From the NCBI GenBank assembly GCA_017794705.1, contig CP051235.1, positions 2,295,010 through 2,359,009 of the forward strand: a stretch of 64,000 nucleotides of DNA, read 5' to 3'. Shown piece by piece: positions 37,447-46,281 of this stretch. The translations under genes were made by a program, and so were the position numbers. This stretch comes from Devosia sp. (lineage in GTDB: Bacteria > Pseudomonadota > Alphaproteobacteria > Rhizobiales > Devosiaceae). How positions within the stretch are numbered: position 1 is the stretch's first letter; each line of letters starts with the position of its first letter. The notes beneath the pieces are model-generated. The model worked only from the letters and a program-made list of their open reading frames with translations, searched no databases and was not told the DNA's origin.

Positions 37447-38253
37447 TCAGTGTTCGTGCCCGTCGTAAAAGTCAGCGCTGCCGTTCGCCCAATAACTAGC
37501 GGCCTTGACCTGATCTGACGGAAACTTGCGGACTTCGGTGAGGTGCTGCCGCAGTCTTTTGCTCATGGAGGCTTCGCCGGCAACGAACGCATAGCCCACG
37601 CTGGCAGGCAGCAGGGCGCGCTCAACGGCCTCCGTCAGGGCTTGGCCAGGGTGACCGGGTTCCCGCACGATCCATTTGACGTTCAGATCAGCGCCAGTGT
37701 CGAACGATTGCTGTTCACTCTCGTCGACAGTTTCGATGAAGGCTATGATCTTGGCGTTGTCCGGCAGTTCTTCAATGCGGCGGCCAATGGCCGGTAGCGC
37801 GGTTTCGTCACCGACCAGCAGCCAGAAATCGGCACCGCCCTTGACGACAAAAGAGCCGCGTGGTCCGCCAACGCCGACTGTTGAACCCGGCCGGGCGTTT
37901 TCTGCCCATTTCGTGGCAATGCCGTCACCGTGAATGACAAAGTCGATCGTGAGCTCGTTCCGGTCTGCATCGAAAAACCGTGGGGTGTAGTCCCGACCCT
38001 CGGGACGCGGGATTCCTTCAGGCATTTCGGGCCCGTTCGGACCATCAATCGGCATGACCAGCTCACCCTCGTCGGGTGCGAAGAACAGTTTGACGTGGTC
38101 GTCGTAGGCGAGGCTCCTGAACCCGCCGAACTCGGGAGTGGTCAGCACAATGCGCACCATTTTCGGGGTGATGCGATTGGCGGAAACGACTTCGGCCATG
38201 CGGAATTTAAGTTCGTGGCGCACGCGTTCTACGGTGACTCTTGTCTGAACCAT
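37447..38253 (-). CDS. siderophore-interacting protein, FAD-dependent ferric reductase
   Basis: 268 aa SIP-family flavoprotein. The FAD-binding motif RDYTPRFFD sits near 85-93, followed by DFVIHGDGIATKWAENARPG, GVGGPRGSF (phosphate loop), and a C-terminal NAD(P)H-binding part ending WANGSADFYDGHEH. These enzymes reduce Fe(III) in imported siderophores in the cytosol. It is the last gene of the uptake operon, 11 bases after the ATPase gene. The His-rich C-terminus is common in the family. Confidence 0.9.
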   Translation of the reverse strand: MVQTRVTVERVRHELKFRMAEVVSANRITPKMVRIVLTTPEFGGFRSLAYDDHVKLFFAPDEGELVMPIDGPNGPEMPEGIPRPEGRDYTPRFFDADRNELTIDFVIHGDGIATKWAENARPGSTVGVGGPRGSFVVKGGADFWLLVGDETALPAIGRRIEELPDNAKIIAFIETVDESEQQSFDTGADLNVKWIVREPGHPGQALTEAVERALLPASVGYAFVAGEASMSKRLRQHLTEVRKFPSDQVKAASYWANGSADFYDGHEH

Positions 38254-38264
38254 TTGTGTTTCCT

Positions 38265-39023
38265 TCAGTCGTAGTAAACGGAAATGAGTTGCCCCGCGAT
38301 CGTGTGCACCTTGATGTCGATCTCATAGACATCACGCATGATTTCGGGGGTGACGACTTCTGCCGGTGTGCCCTGATAGGCAAGTTTGCCGTCGCGCATG
38401 ACGACGATGTGGTCTGCGTAGCAGGAGGCGAAATTGATATCGTGCAGCACCAGCACGATTGTGCGACCGGTTTCTGAAGCCGCTCGCCGGATCAACTTCA
38501 TCATCTCGACGGCATGTTTCATGTCGAGATTGTTCAGCGGCTCGTCGAGCAACACAAACTCGGTGTCCTGCGCCAGCACCATGGCGACATAAGCGCGCTG
38601 GCGCTGACCGCCGGACATTTCGTCGATGAATCGATCCGCGAGTGGTTCCAGATTGAGGTAGGCGATTGCCCGGTCGATGTGTTCTTTGTCTTTTACCGTC
38701 AGGCGACCTTTTGAGTGCGGATAGCGTCCAAAAGAGACCAGATCACGCACCGTTAGACGTGCGGCGATGTGATTGTCCTGCCGCAGAATGGACAGGCGTT
38801 TGGCCAACTCGCCGGAAAGTGTTTTTGATACATCAAGTCCGCCGACCGTGACGCTGCCGGCGGTCATCGGCAGGAGCCGGCTGATCATCGAAAGCAAGGT
38901 GGACTTGCCTGCGCCGTTGGGGCCGATGATCGCCGTCACACCGCCGCGCGGCAGGTCGAGATTTACGTCGTCGACCACAATGGTGTCGCCATAGGCTTTG
39001 GACAGTTTGCTAACCTTGATCAT
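38265..39023 (-). CDS. ferric-siderophore ABC transporter ATPase (FepC/CeuD-like)
   Basis: 252 aa. Walker A GPNGAGKST near 34-42, Q-loop LRQDNHI near 79, signature MSGGQRQRAYVAM near 137, Walker B FVLLDEPLNNLD near 158, and H-loop LVLHDINFASCYAD. The DNHI and LNNLDMKHA segments resemble the catechol-type (CeuD/FatE/YclP) subgroup. It overlaps the permease gene by four bases and powers the two FecCD-type permeases. Confidence 0.9.
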   Translation of the reverse strand: MIKVSKLSKAYGDTIVVDDVNLDLPRGGVTAIIGPNGAGKSTLLSMISRLLPMTAGSVTVGGLDVSKTLSGELAKRLSILRQDNHIAARLTVRDLVSFGRYPHSKGRLTVKDKEHIDRAIAYLNLEPLADRFIDEMSGGQRQRAYVAMVLAQDTEFVLLDEPLNNLDMKHAVEMMKLIRRAASETGRTIVLVLHDINFASCYADHIVVMRDGKLAYQGTPAEVVTPEIMRDVYEIDIKVHTIAGQLISVYYD

Positions 39024-40003
39024 CTGGCAGCACCCCTGAGCAGAAGGAATATGAACACAAGGCCGCCGGCAAACTCGATGACGATGGACAGGCTGGAATC
39101 AAAGTTGAGCAAACGCTCCAGCAACATCTGTCCGCCGATCAGGCAAATCACGGCCAAAAGGGCGGCGGCGGGCATGATGAACACATGCCGGTGATCACGA
39201 ATGAGGACATAGGCGAGGTTCGCGACCAGCAATCCGAAGAAGGTTACCGGCCCGACAAGCGCCGTTGATACGGAAACGAGCACTGTCACCAGCACAATCG
39301 TTATGCCCACTTCCCTTGTGTGATCGACGCCGAGGTTGATTGCCTGATCACGCCCGAGCGTGATGACGTCCAGCGCATGCAGCCGGGAGACGCCGACAGC
39401 ACTCACCACGAGAATGATGATCGCCGAGACCCACAACAGATCGGCGTTCACCGTATTGAAGTTGGCGAAAAAGAAGTCCTGCAGAACAATGAATTCATTG
39501 GGATCGATCAGGCGCAGGGTGAAATCCGTCAGGCTGCGAAACAGGGTTCCCAGAATGATGCCAACCAGCAGCACAAGCAGCAGACTACGAGTCGAATCCG
39601 AGAACAGGAACCGGAACAAGAGCAGCGCGAAACCCACCATGGCCGCGACGTTCAGCATGAAGAGCATGATGGGGTCGGCGGCAACGATGGTCAGGCTTCC
39701 GAACAGGAACACGAGCACCGAATTCATCAAAATGTAGAGGGCGTCGAACCCCATCAGTGCCGGGGTCAGAATGCGGTTGGCCGTTACCGTCTGAAAGGCG
39801 ACGGTAGAAACAGCGATGGCAAAGCCGACCATCACCAGGGCCGCAAGTTTCTTGCCTCGGAAGGCCAGAATGAAAGACCAGTCGCCGCGGGCGCCGACAG
39901 TCATGAACAGCGCCATGAGCAGAATTGCCAGTGCGCTGAGGAACATCAGCATCAGCACAGGTTGCGAAAGTTGGCCCCGCTGCAAAATCTGTGCGTCAGC
40001 CAT
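39020..40003 (-). CDS. ferric-siderophore ABC transporter permease 2 (FecCD family)
   Basis: 327 aa from the ATG at 40003, where ATGGCTGA lets the start overlap the previous stop by eight bases; further upstream codons (MARSCSFTC...) lie within the previous gene. About nine membrane helices, with the FecCD features ALMGFDALYILMNS, GIILGTLFRSLTDF and ALVGPVTFFGLLVANLA. It forms the pore together with the other permease. Confidence 0.9.
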   Translation of the reverse strand: MADAQILQRGQLSQPVLMLMFLSALAILLMALFMTVGARGDWSFILAFRGKKLAALVMVGFAIAVSTVAFQTVTANRILTPALMGFDALYILMNSVLVFLFGSLTIVAADPIMLFMLNVAAMVGFALLLFRFLFSDSTRSLLLVLLVGIILGTLFRSLTDFTLRLIDPNEFIVLQDFFFANFNTVNADLLWVSAIIILVVSAVGVSRLHALDVITLGRDQAINLGVDHTREVGITIVLVTVLVSVSTALVGPVTFFGLLVANLAYVLIRDHRHVFIMPAAALLAVICLIGGQMLLERLLNFDSSLSIVIEFAGGLVFIFLLLRGAAR

Positions 40004-40967
40004 GCGACGTCCGCCGGGACAAGAGCAGGTAAAGGAACAGGACCGAGCCAACGACGCCCATCACAGTGCCAACGGGAATTTCGTAAGGAAAGCGTACCAG
40101 CCGGCCGGCGATGTCGCAGAGCATCACCAGAAAGCCGCCGAGCAGGGCCACCCATGGCAGACCGCGGCGCATGTTGTCGCCAACAAACATGCTGACAATG
40201 TTGGGAACCACCAGTCCGAGGAAAGGCACGATGCCCACGGTCACCACGATGACTGCAGTGACAATCGAGACGATGACGAGGCCCAGCGTCATCACCCGTT
40301 TGTAGGCCAGACCCAGGTTGGTGGTGAAGGCCTCTCCCATGCCGGCGACAGTGAAACGGTCAGCCGCAAGGTAGGCAACGAAGGTGAGGGCTGCGGTGAT
40401 CCACAAGAGCTCGTACCGTCCGCGCAGGACGCCTGAAAAGTCGCCATTGCGCCAGGTCGACAGGGTCTGAAGCAGATCATAGCGATAAGCAAAGAAGTCA
40501 GCGATCGAGGAGATCACTCCACCAAGGACCAGGCCGACGAGCGGAACGATCAGTACAGTTTTCCACTGAATGCGGTTGAGGATGGCCAGAAACAATCCCG
40601 TTCCGCCCAGCGCGAACAGGCTGGCCACGACCATCTTGCCGATGAGCGGCATGGACGGCGTCAGGATGGTGACGGCGAGAATCCCGAGGCTGGCAGATTC
40701 AACAGTGCCCGCCGTGGAGGGTTCGACAAACCGGTTTCGCGTCAGCATCTGCATGATCATGCCGGCCACCGCCATGGCAACGCCGGAAAGCAGTATGGCG
40801 ATGGTGCGCGGAATGCGGCTGATCAGCAGGACCTGCATGGCGCGGCTGTCCGGCCCTTCGGAAAAGAGCGCAGCAAGGGAAACGCTGCTGACCCCGATGA
40901 ACAGGCTCAGCAACGCCAGGCCGAGTGTGACGGCCACTGCCAGCAGGAAAAGCGAACGGTCGGTCAT
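39996..40967 (-). CDS. ferric-siderophore ABC transporter permease 1 (FecCD family)
   Basis: 323 aa, about nine to ten membrane helices. Typical FecCD segments: SRIPRTIAILLSGVAMAVAGMIMQ near 50, GTVESASLGILAV, LVGLVLGGVISSIADF and IVPFLGLVVPNIV. It is the second gene of the operon, 99 bases after the binding protein gene with a hairpin in between, and overlaps permease 2 by eight bases. Confidence 0.9.
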   Translation of the reverse strand: MTDRSLFLLAVAVTLGLALLSLFIGVSSVSLAALFSEGPDSRAMQVLLISRIPRTIAILLSGVAMAVAGMIMQMLTRNRFVEPSTAGTVESASLGILAVTILTPSMPLIGKMVVASLFALGGTGLFLAILNRIQWKTVLIVPLVGLVLGGVISSIADFFAYRYDLLQTLSTWRNGDFSGVLRGRYELLWITAALTFVAYLAADRFTVAGMGEAFTTNLGLAYKRVMTLGLVIVSIVTAVIVVTVGIVPFLGLVVPNIVSMFVGDNMRRGLPWVALLGGFLVMLCDIAGRLVRFPYEIPVGTVMGVVGSVLFLYLLLSRRTSHG

Positions 40968-41032
40968 AAATCAAAGCGGCATGGCGCCGTGGTGAATCTT
41001 GTGAGGGAGACACGGGCTGCCATGCCTGGGCG

Positions 41033-41054
41033 GGACGGGTCCGTGTTCCCGTCC
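41033..41054 (-). terminator. stem-loop after the siderophore-binding protein gene
   Basis: GGACGGG (41033-41039) and CCCGTCC (41048-41054) form a 7-bp GC stem with an 8-base loop, 12 bases past the binding protein stop on the minus strand. No T run follows, so a stabilising or attenuating role is more likely than full termination. Confidence 0.45.
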
Positions 41055-41066
41055 AGCCGTTTCCTG

Positions 41067-41984
41067 TTAGTCCAGCATGACCGCCGACAGTTCGTCGATC
41101 ATCATGTTGAGATTGTTGACGCCACCATTGGTGATGTACCAGCGCACAGGGTCGACATAGATGATCTGGTCGTTTTGCCAGGCTGTCGTCTGATGCACCA
41201 ACTCATTGTCGAGCACCTGCTGGGCCGCACCTGATCCCTGGCCGATCGCCGCATCGCGGTCGAGAACGATCATCCAGTCCGGATTGGTTTCCAGAATGAA
41301 CTCAAAGGAAATGGCTTCGCCATGCGTTGCCTCTTCCACATCTTCGACCGCCGGAACCAGTCCGAGTGCGTCGTGGACAAAACCGAACCGCGAACCCGGT
41401 CCGTAGGCGGTGACTTCGCCGGCACTGGTCAGGACGATGAAGACATTGCCTAGATCGGGAGCTGCGGACTGAAACTCGGCAATAGAACTGTCCAGTTCGG
41501 CGATCATGGCCGCCACTTCATCCTGCTTTTCAAAGATGGCGCCGAGAACTTCCGTGTTGGCTTTGCTGGAGCCGATAAAATCAGCCCAGTCATTGGTCAG
41601 GTCGACAGTGGGAACCATCGGGGCCAGCTCTGCGTAGGCAGGAGAAGTACGGGCCGCGACGACAACGAGATCCGGCTGGCCCGCGTTGATGGCCTCATAG
41701 TCTGGTTCGAAGAATGAGCCGACCTTGGCGTAGTCATCTGAATTGTACTTGTCGAGGTAGGGCGGCATATTGGTCGAGGGCACGCCAGCCACTTCAACGC
41801 CGAGTGCATCCAGCGTGTCAAGCGTTGCGTAGTCGAACACATAAACTGTTTCGGGGTTTGTCTGCAGGGTGGTCTCGCCCTGGGCATGGGTGACGGTGAT
41901 CTCTTCGCCCAGTGCTGCGGGCGCCAGAGACAGGGCGGCGGCCAGCAGGACAACGCCTGAAGATATCGAACGGATGTAATTCAT
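41067..41984 (-). CDS. ferric-siderophore periplasmic binding protein (CeuE/FatB-like)
   Basis: 305 aa from the ATG at 41984 with AAGGAGA before it; 26 further upstream codons are open but unlikely. The signal peptide (SSGVVLLAAALSLAPAALG) ends near residue 24. Type III binding fold: TVYVFDYATLDTLDALGVEVAGVP, YAKVGSFFEPDYEAINAGQPDLVV and the C-terminal AWQNDQIIYVDPVRWYI. It lacks a lipobox. It is the first gene of the uptake operon and sits about 200 bases downstream of an Irr box. Confidence 0.9.
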   Translation of the reverse strand: MNYIRSISSGVVLLAAALSLAPAALGEEITVTHAQGETTLQTNPETVYVFDYATLDTLDALGVEVAGVPSTNMPPYLDKYNSDDYAKVGSFFEPDYEAINAGQPDLVVVAARTSPAYAELAPMVPTVDLTNDWADFIGSSKANTEVLGAIFEKQDEVAAMIAELDSSIAEFQSAAPDLGNVFIVLTSAGEVTAYGPGSRFGFVHDALGLVPAVEDVEEATHGEAISFEFILETNPDWMIVLDRDAAIGQGSGAAQQVLDNELVHQTTAWQNDQIIYVDPVRWYITNGGVNNLNMMIDELSAVMLD

Positions 41985-42182
41985 TTTGTCTCCTTGCCGG
42001 ATCAAATGCCGGCGGTGTGAAGCGGCCCCGGCTGCAAGGAGAAAGCGGTCAGCGATCGACAAACTTGGCGCGTGCGAACAGATTAACCGCTCACTCGATC
42101 AACGGGGTTCAAAGTCCCGCCATCGAAATGGCTGCGCATGCCTAGCCCGTCAAAAAGCGAAATTCAACAATAATCACAATAG

Positions 42183-42199
42183 CTTAGAACGGTTCTAAG
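42183..42199. promoter_or_regulatory. Irr (ICE) iron-control box
   Basis: CTTAGAAC-G-GTTCTAAG is a perfect 17-bp inverted repeat matching the published Irr consensus TTTAGAA-N3-TTCTAAA at six of seven bases in each half. It lies about 200 bases upstream of the siderophore-binding protein ATG in a 240-base gap without genes, and 26 bases past the 3' end of acuI. Irr control of the uptake operon by iron/heme status is the simple reading. Confidence 0.75.
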
Positions 42200-42224
42200 T
42201 TATAGGAATATTGTCGTATCAAGC

Positions 42225-43223
42225 TCAGGCGTTGACGTCGACGACGACCCGCCCCTTGATCTGACCTTTAAGAATGGCGGCGCCGAGTTCGGGCAGGTCG
42301 GTGAGTGTGGCCATCTCGATCATGTCATCCAGCTTGTCGAGCGGCAATTGTTCGGCGATACGATTCCACGCTGTGACGCGGTTGTCGTAAGGCTGCATGA
42401 CACTGTCGATGCCAAGCAGGTTCACGCCGCGCAACAGGAAGGGCACGACGCTGCCGGGGAACCTTGCGCCGCCGGCAAGGCCCACGGCAGCAACGGAGCC
42501 ACCTGCATTGATCTGGCCCAGCACGCGGGCCAGCATTTCGCCGCCCACCGCGTCGATGCATCCAGCCCATGTTTCGCTTTCCAGCGGGCGTTTGACAGCC
42601 TCGTTGATCTCCTCGCGGGGCACGATCCGGGACGCGCCGAGAGCCTTCAGATAATCGGCGGTTTCCGGCCGGCCGGTGACTGCCGCCACCTTGTAGCCGA
42701 GGTTGGCAAGGATGGCCGTTGCGACAGATCCGACGCCGCCTGCAGCGCCGGTGACCAGCACCGGCTTATCTGTATCGGGTGAAAGTCCGTGCGCCTCGAG
42801 CGCCATAACCGCCAGCATCGCGGTCAGCCCGGCGGTGCCTACGGCCATTGCCTGTTTTGTTGTCAGTCCCTTCGGCAGAGGCACCAGCCAATCAGCTTTT
42901 ACCTGTGCTTTTTGCGCGTAGCCGCCCCAATGCGTTTCACCGACCCGCCAGCCGGTCAAGATCACCTTGTCACCAGCCTTGTAGCGGGGGTCATCGGACT
43001 GTTCGACGGTTCCCGCGAAATCAATGCCGGGCACATGCGGATAGGTGCGGACGAGCCCGCCGCCCGGGCCGATGCAGAGGCCGTCCTTGTAGTTCAGTGT
43101 CGAATAGTCGACGGCGACCAGCACGTTGCCTTCGGGCAGGTCGCTTTCGCTGATTTCGGTGACCTTGGCTTCGGGTTTGGCGTCTTTGTCCTGTTTGGTG
43201 ACAACGAGGGCTTTGAAAGACAT
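42225..43223 (-). CDS. acuI: acrylyl-CoA reductase AcuI (YhdH-type MDR oxidoreductase)
   Basis: 332 aa from the ATG at 43223; an upstream in-frame ATG would overlap prpE. MDR fold without zinc ligands: GVGKGD-like loops replaced by KDGLCIGPGGGLVRTYPHVPGIDFAGTV (ends given only: about 45-72), Rossmann motif VTGAAGGVGSVA near 153, and RGVNLLGIDSVMQP near 265 typical of the YhdH/AcuI group. It reduces acryloyl-CoA to propionyl-CoA with NADPH. It begins 10 bases after prpE, so both are one transcript. Confidence 0.87.
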   Translation of the reverse strand: MSFKALVVTKQDKDAKPEAKVTEISESDLPEGNVLVAVDYSTLNYKDGLCIGPGGGLVRTYPHVPGIDFAGTVEQSDDPRYKAGDKVILTGWRVGETHWGGYAQKAQVKADWLVPLPKGLTTKQAMAVGTAGLTAMLAVMALEAHGLSPDTDKPVLVTGAAGGVGSVATAILANLGYKVAAVTGRPETADYLKALGASRIVPREEINEAVKRPLESETWAGCIDAVGGEMLARVLGQINAGGSVAAVGLAGGARFPGSVVPFLLRGVNLLGIDSVMQPYDNRVTAWNRIAEQLPLDKLDDMIEMATLTDLPELGAAILKGQIKGRVVVDVNA

Positions 43224-43233
43224 GAACCTGCTT

Positions 43234-45156
43234 TCAGTTGGAGAAATTGCCGACGCTGGCATCACGCAGCGCCTCGGTGATTTCGTCGAGAATGACGGGA
43301 TCGTCTATGGTTGCGGGCATTTTCCAGTCCGATCCGTCGGCGATCTTTTGCATGGTGCCGCGCAGAATCTTGCCTGACCGGGTTTTCGGCAACCTCGGCA
43401 CGATGAGCGCCGTCTTGAATGCGGCAACGGGGCCGATCTTGTCACGAACGAGTTGCACGGCTTCCCTGGTGATTTCTTCAGGCGCGCGGTCCACACCGGA
43501 TTTCAAAACCAGCAGGCCGATCGGCAACTGGCCCTTCATGGCGTCGGCGATGCCAACCACTGCGCACTCGGCGACGTCGGGATGGCCGGCGATCACTTCT
43601 TCCATGCCGCCTGTCGACAGGCGGTGACCGGCGACATTGATGATGTCATCGGTGCGGGCCATCACGAATACATAACCGTCCTCGTCGATGATGCCGGCGT
43701 CCGCGGTCTTGTAGTAGCCGGGAAATTCCTCGAGATAGGCGGCCTTGAACCGGTCTTCGGCATTCCAGAGCGTTGGCAGGCTGCCCGGCGGCAGCGGCAA
43801 TTTGACGACGATGTTGCCAAGGGTGCCCTTTGGCACCTCGTGGCCGGCGTCATCAAGGATACGGATGTCGTAGCCGGGCATGGCGACGGTGGGCGATCCA
43901 CGTTTTACCGGCAGCATGCCAAGACCCACTGGATTGCCGGCAATGGTCCAGGCGGTCTCGGTCTGCCACCAGTGGTCGATCACCGGTACGCCCAGCTTTT
44001 CTTCGGCCCAGATAATCGTGTCCGGGTCGGCGCGCTCTCCGGCGAGGAAAAGGGTCTTGAGTGACGAGATGTCGTATTTCGAGACGAACTCGCCCTTCGA
44101 ATCCTCCTTCTTGATCGCCCGGAAGGCGGTTGGGGCAGTGAACAGGGCCTTGACCTTATGTTCTTCGATCACCCGCCAGAAAGCGCCTGCGTCGGGAGTG
44201 CCCACGGGTTTGCCTTCATAAAGAATGGTCGTGCAGCCTTTGAGCAGAGGCGCATAGACGATGTAGGAATGGCCCACAACCCATCCGACATCAGAAGCCG
44301 CCCAATAGGCGTCGCCGGGCTGCATGTCGTAGATGGCGCCCATGGACCAGTGCATGGCCACCATGTGCCCGCCATTGTCACGCACCACACCCTTGGGCTG
44401 TCCGGTGGTGCCGGAGGTGTAAAGGATGTAGAGCGGATCAGTGGCGGCAACGGGTTCACACCGGACTTTGGTTCCATCCGATTTGTGGAGGCCGACGGCT
44501 TCGGCATAGTCCAGGTCCCGGCCCTCGATCAGGTCGCATTGCAGTCGGTCGCGCTGCAGGATCACGCAGGTCTGAGGTTTCTGCTTTGCATTGGCGATCG
44601 CTTCGTCGAGCATCGGCTTGTAGGCGACAGTGCGGGACGGCTCGATGCCGCAGGAGGCGGAAACGACCAATTTCGGCGTGCAGTCGTCGATCCGGGTCGT
44701 CAACTCGCTGGCGGCAAAGCCGCCGAAGACCACAGAATGGATTGCGCCCAGCCGTGCGGCGGCCAGCATGGCAAACAGAGCTTCGGGGACCATGGGCATG
44801 TAGATCAGCACGCGGTCGCCCTTGCCGACACCGTGATCGCGGAACACGGCAGCCAGCGCCTCGACTTCTGCGAGAAGCTGTCCGTAAGTGAAGCTTGCCT
44901 TGGCGCCCGTTACGGGGCTGTCGTAGATGATTGCCGCATGGCCACCACGGCCAGCGAGGACATGCCGGTCCACCGCATTGTGGCAGGTGTTGCAGGTCGC
45001 CCCGGCAAACCAGCGGCCATAGGCGCCCTGGTCGGGATCGTACACCTTGTCCCAGGGTGAAAACCAATCGAGTTCGGCGGCGGCTTTCGCCCAGAAGGCT
45101 TCCGGCTCGCGCTTCCAGCCTGCATAGATTTCATGGTAGCTGGATTTTGCTCCCAT
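43234..45156 (-). CDS. prpE: propionyl-CoA synthetase PrpE
   Basis: 640 aa, full length for PrpE. N-terminal ACS domain (YHEIYAGWKREPEAFWAKAA), adenylate motif YTSGTTGQPKG near 245-255, PVIDHWWQTETAW near 390, and the C-terminal lysine motif PKTRSGKILRG near 594, where Lys acetylation controls activity. It activates propionate, and in some marine alphaproteobacteria also acrylate, to the CoA ester. It is the first gene of prpE-acuI, with GGGAG before its ATG, divergent from a DMT transporter across 183 bases that hold no clear operator. Confidence 0.92.
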   Translation of the reverse strand: MGAKSSYHEIYAGWKREPEAFWAKAAAELDWFSPWDKVYDPDQGAYGRWFAGATCNTCHNAVDRHVLAGRGGHAAIIYDSPVTGAKASFTYGQLLAEVEALAAVFRDHGVGKGDRVLIYMPMVPEALFAMLAAARLGAIHSVVFGGFAASELTTRIDDCTPKLVVSASCGIEPSRTVAYKPMLDEAIANAKQKPQTCVILQRDRLQCDLIEGRDLDYAEAVGLHKSDGTKVRCEPVAATDPLYILYTSGTTGQPKGVVRDNGGHMVAMHWSMGAIYDMQPGDAYWAASDVGWVVGHSYIVYAPLLKGCTTILYEGKPVGTPDAGAFWRVIEEHKVKALFTAPTAFRAIKKEDSKGEFVSKYDISSLKTLFLAGERADPDTIIWAEEKLGVPVIDHWWQTETAWTIAGNPVGLGMLPVKRGSPTVAMPGYDIRILDDAGHEVPKGTLGNIVVKLPLPPGSLPTLWNAEDRFKAAYLEEFPGYYKTADAGIIDEDGYVFVMARTDDIINVAGHRLSTGGMEEVIAGHPDVAECAVVGIADAMKGQLPIGLLVLKSGVDRAPEEITREAVQLVRDKIGPVAAFKTALIVPRLPKTRSGKILRGTMQKIADGSDWKMPATIDDPVILDEITEALRDASVGNFSN

Positions 45157-45339
45157 CGGTCTGCTCCCTCACGGCACCACCGGGCACGCAACGCCGGGTT
45201 GGTGTTTTTTTTGACGAGCATTTTCGCCGCGCAAAAGGGCCCTGTCCACCTCCGTTCGTCAAATGACCAATATTGCTGGACTTTGCCATCGGGCTGACGG
45301 ATTTGGGGCCGGTAGACCCGCGACACTCGGACAAAACTC

Positions 45340-46281
45340 ATGATCGACTTCAGGAAATGGCGCGAAGCGCAAAACGCCATCAAACCGGTCGAGGACCGGC
45401 GCACACTGGGGTTCTCCATGGTGATCTTCGCGCTGATCATGTTCACGGGTCTCGATACCTGCGCCAAGATTCTTGTGACAAACGGCATTCCGTCGCTGGA
45501 AGTGGTCTTTGCACGCTATGGCATTCATCTGCTTTTGGTGGTGGCCCTGCTTTTGCCCCTGCAAGGGCGCAGTCTGGTCAAGACCAAACGGCCGGGTCTT
45601 GAAGCTGTTCGGGCGCTCAGCCTGATGGGTGCGACGATCTTCAATTTTTTCGCCGTCAAGTTCCTGCCGCTGACCACCACCAGCGCCATCTTCTTCTCGT
45701 TGCCGCTGCTGATTTGCGTATTGAGCGGCCCGTTCCTTGGCGAGCATGTGGGCATCCGGCGCTGGTCGGCGGTGCTGGTTGGACTGGTCGGGGTGCTGAT
45801 CATCATTCAGCCGGGCGGCACGAGTTTTCACCCGGCCATGCTCTTGTCGCTCGGCGCGGTAATTTCAACGGCCTTCTACAATATGCTCAATCGCAAGCTG
45901 GCCGGGGTCGACTCGGTCAATACCCAGCAATTCTACGCGGCGCTGGTGGCGACGGGGGCGATTGCACCGTTCGCGTTTTTTGAATGGGTCTGGCCGGATT
46001 CGCCGGTTTTGTGGTTTGCCTTTTTCGCCATGGGCCTGTTCGGGCTGGTTGGTCACCTACTGCTGACCGGCGCACACAGATTTGCCGAAGCCTCGGCGCT
46101 GGCGCCGTTCACCTACACGCAGATCATTTTCATGACGACGTCGAGCTGGTTCGTTTTCGGCGAAGCGCCGGACTTCTGGATCTATATCGGTGCGCCCATC
46201 GTCATTGGCAGCGGGCTCTATATCTGGCTGCGCGAGCGCACGTTGCAGGTCAAGACCGACATCAACGCGCCAGGCACCTAG
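45340..46281 (+). CDS. DMT-superfamily (EamA) transporter
   Basis: 313 aa with about ten membrane helices in two EamA repeats (about 20-150 and 165-295), including ATIFNFFAVKFLPLTTTSAIFF, VGLVGVLIIIQPGG and ALAPFTYTQIIFMTTSSWFVFGE. It is probably an exporter or importer of small metabolites such as amino acids. No neighbour ties it to one substrate; prpE is divergent and the glutamine synthetase-like gene converges on it, the two stop codons sharing CTAG. Confidence 0.88.
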   Translation: MIDFRKWREAQNAIKPVEDRRTLGFSMVIFALIMFTGLDTCAKILVTNGIPSLEVVFARYGIHLLLVVALLLPLQGRSLVKTKRPGLEAVRALSLMGATIFNFFAVKFLPLTTTSAIFFSLPLLICVLSGPFLGEHVGIRRWSAVLVGLVGVLIIIQPGGTSFHPAMLLSLGAVISTAFYNMLNRKLAGVDSVNTQQFYAALVATGAIAPFAFFEWVWPDSPVLWFAFFAMGLFGLVGHLLLTGAHRFAEASALAPFTYTQIIFMTTSSWFVFGEAPDFWIYIGAPIVIGSGLYIWLRERTLQVKTDINAPGT

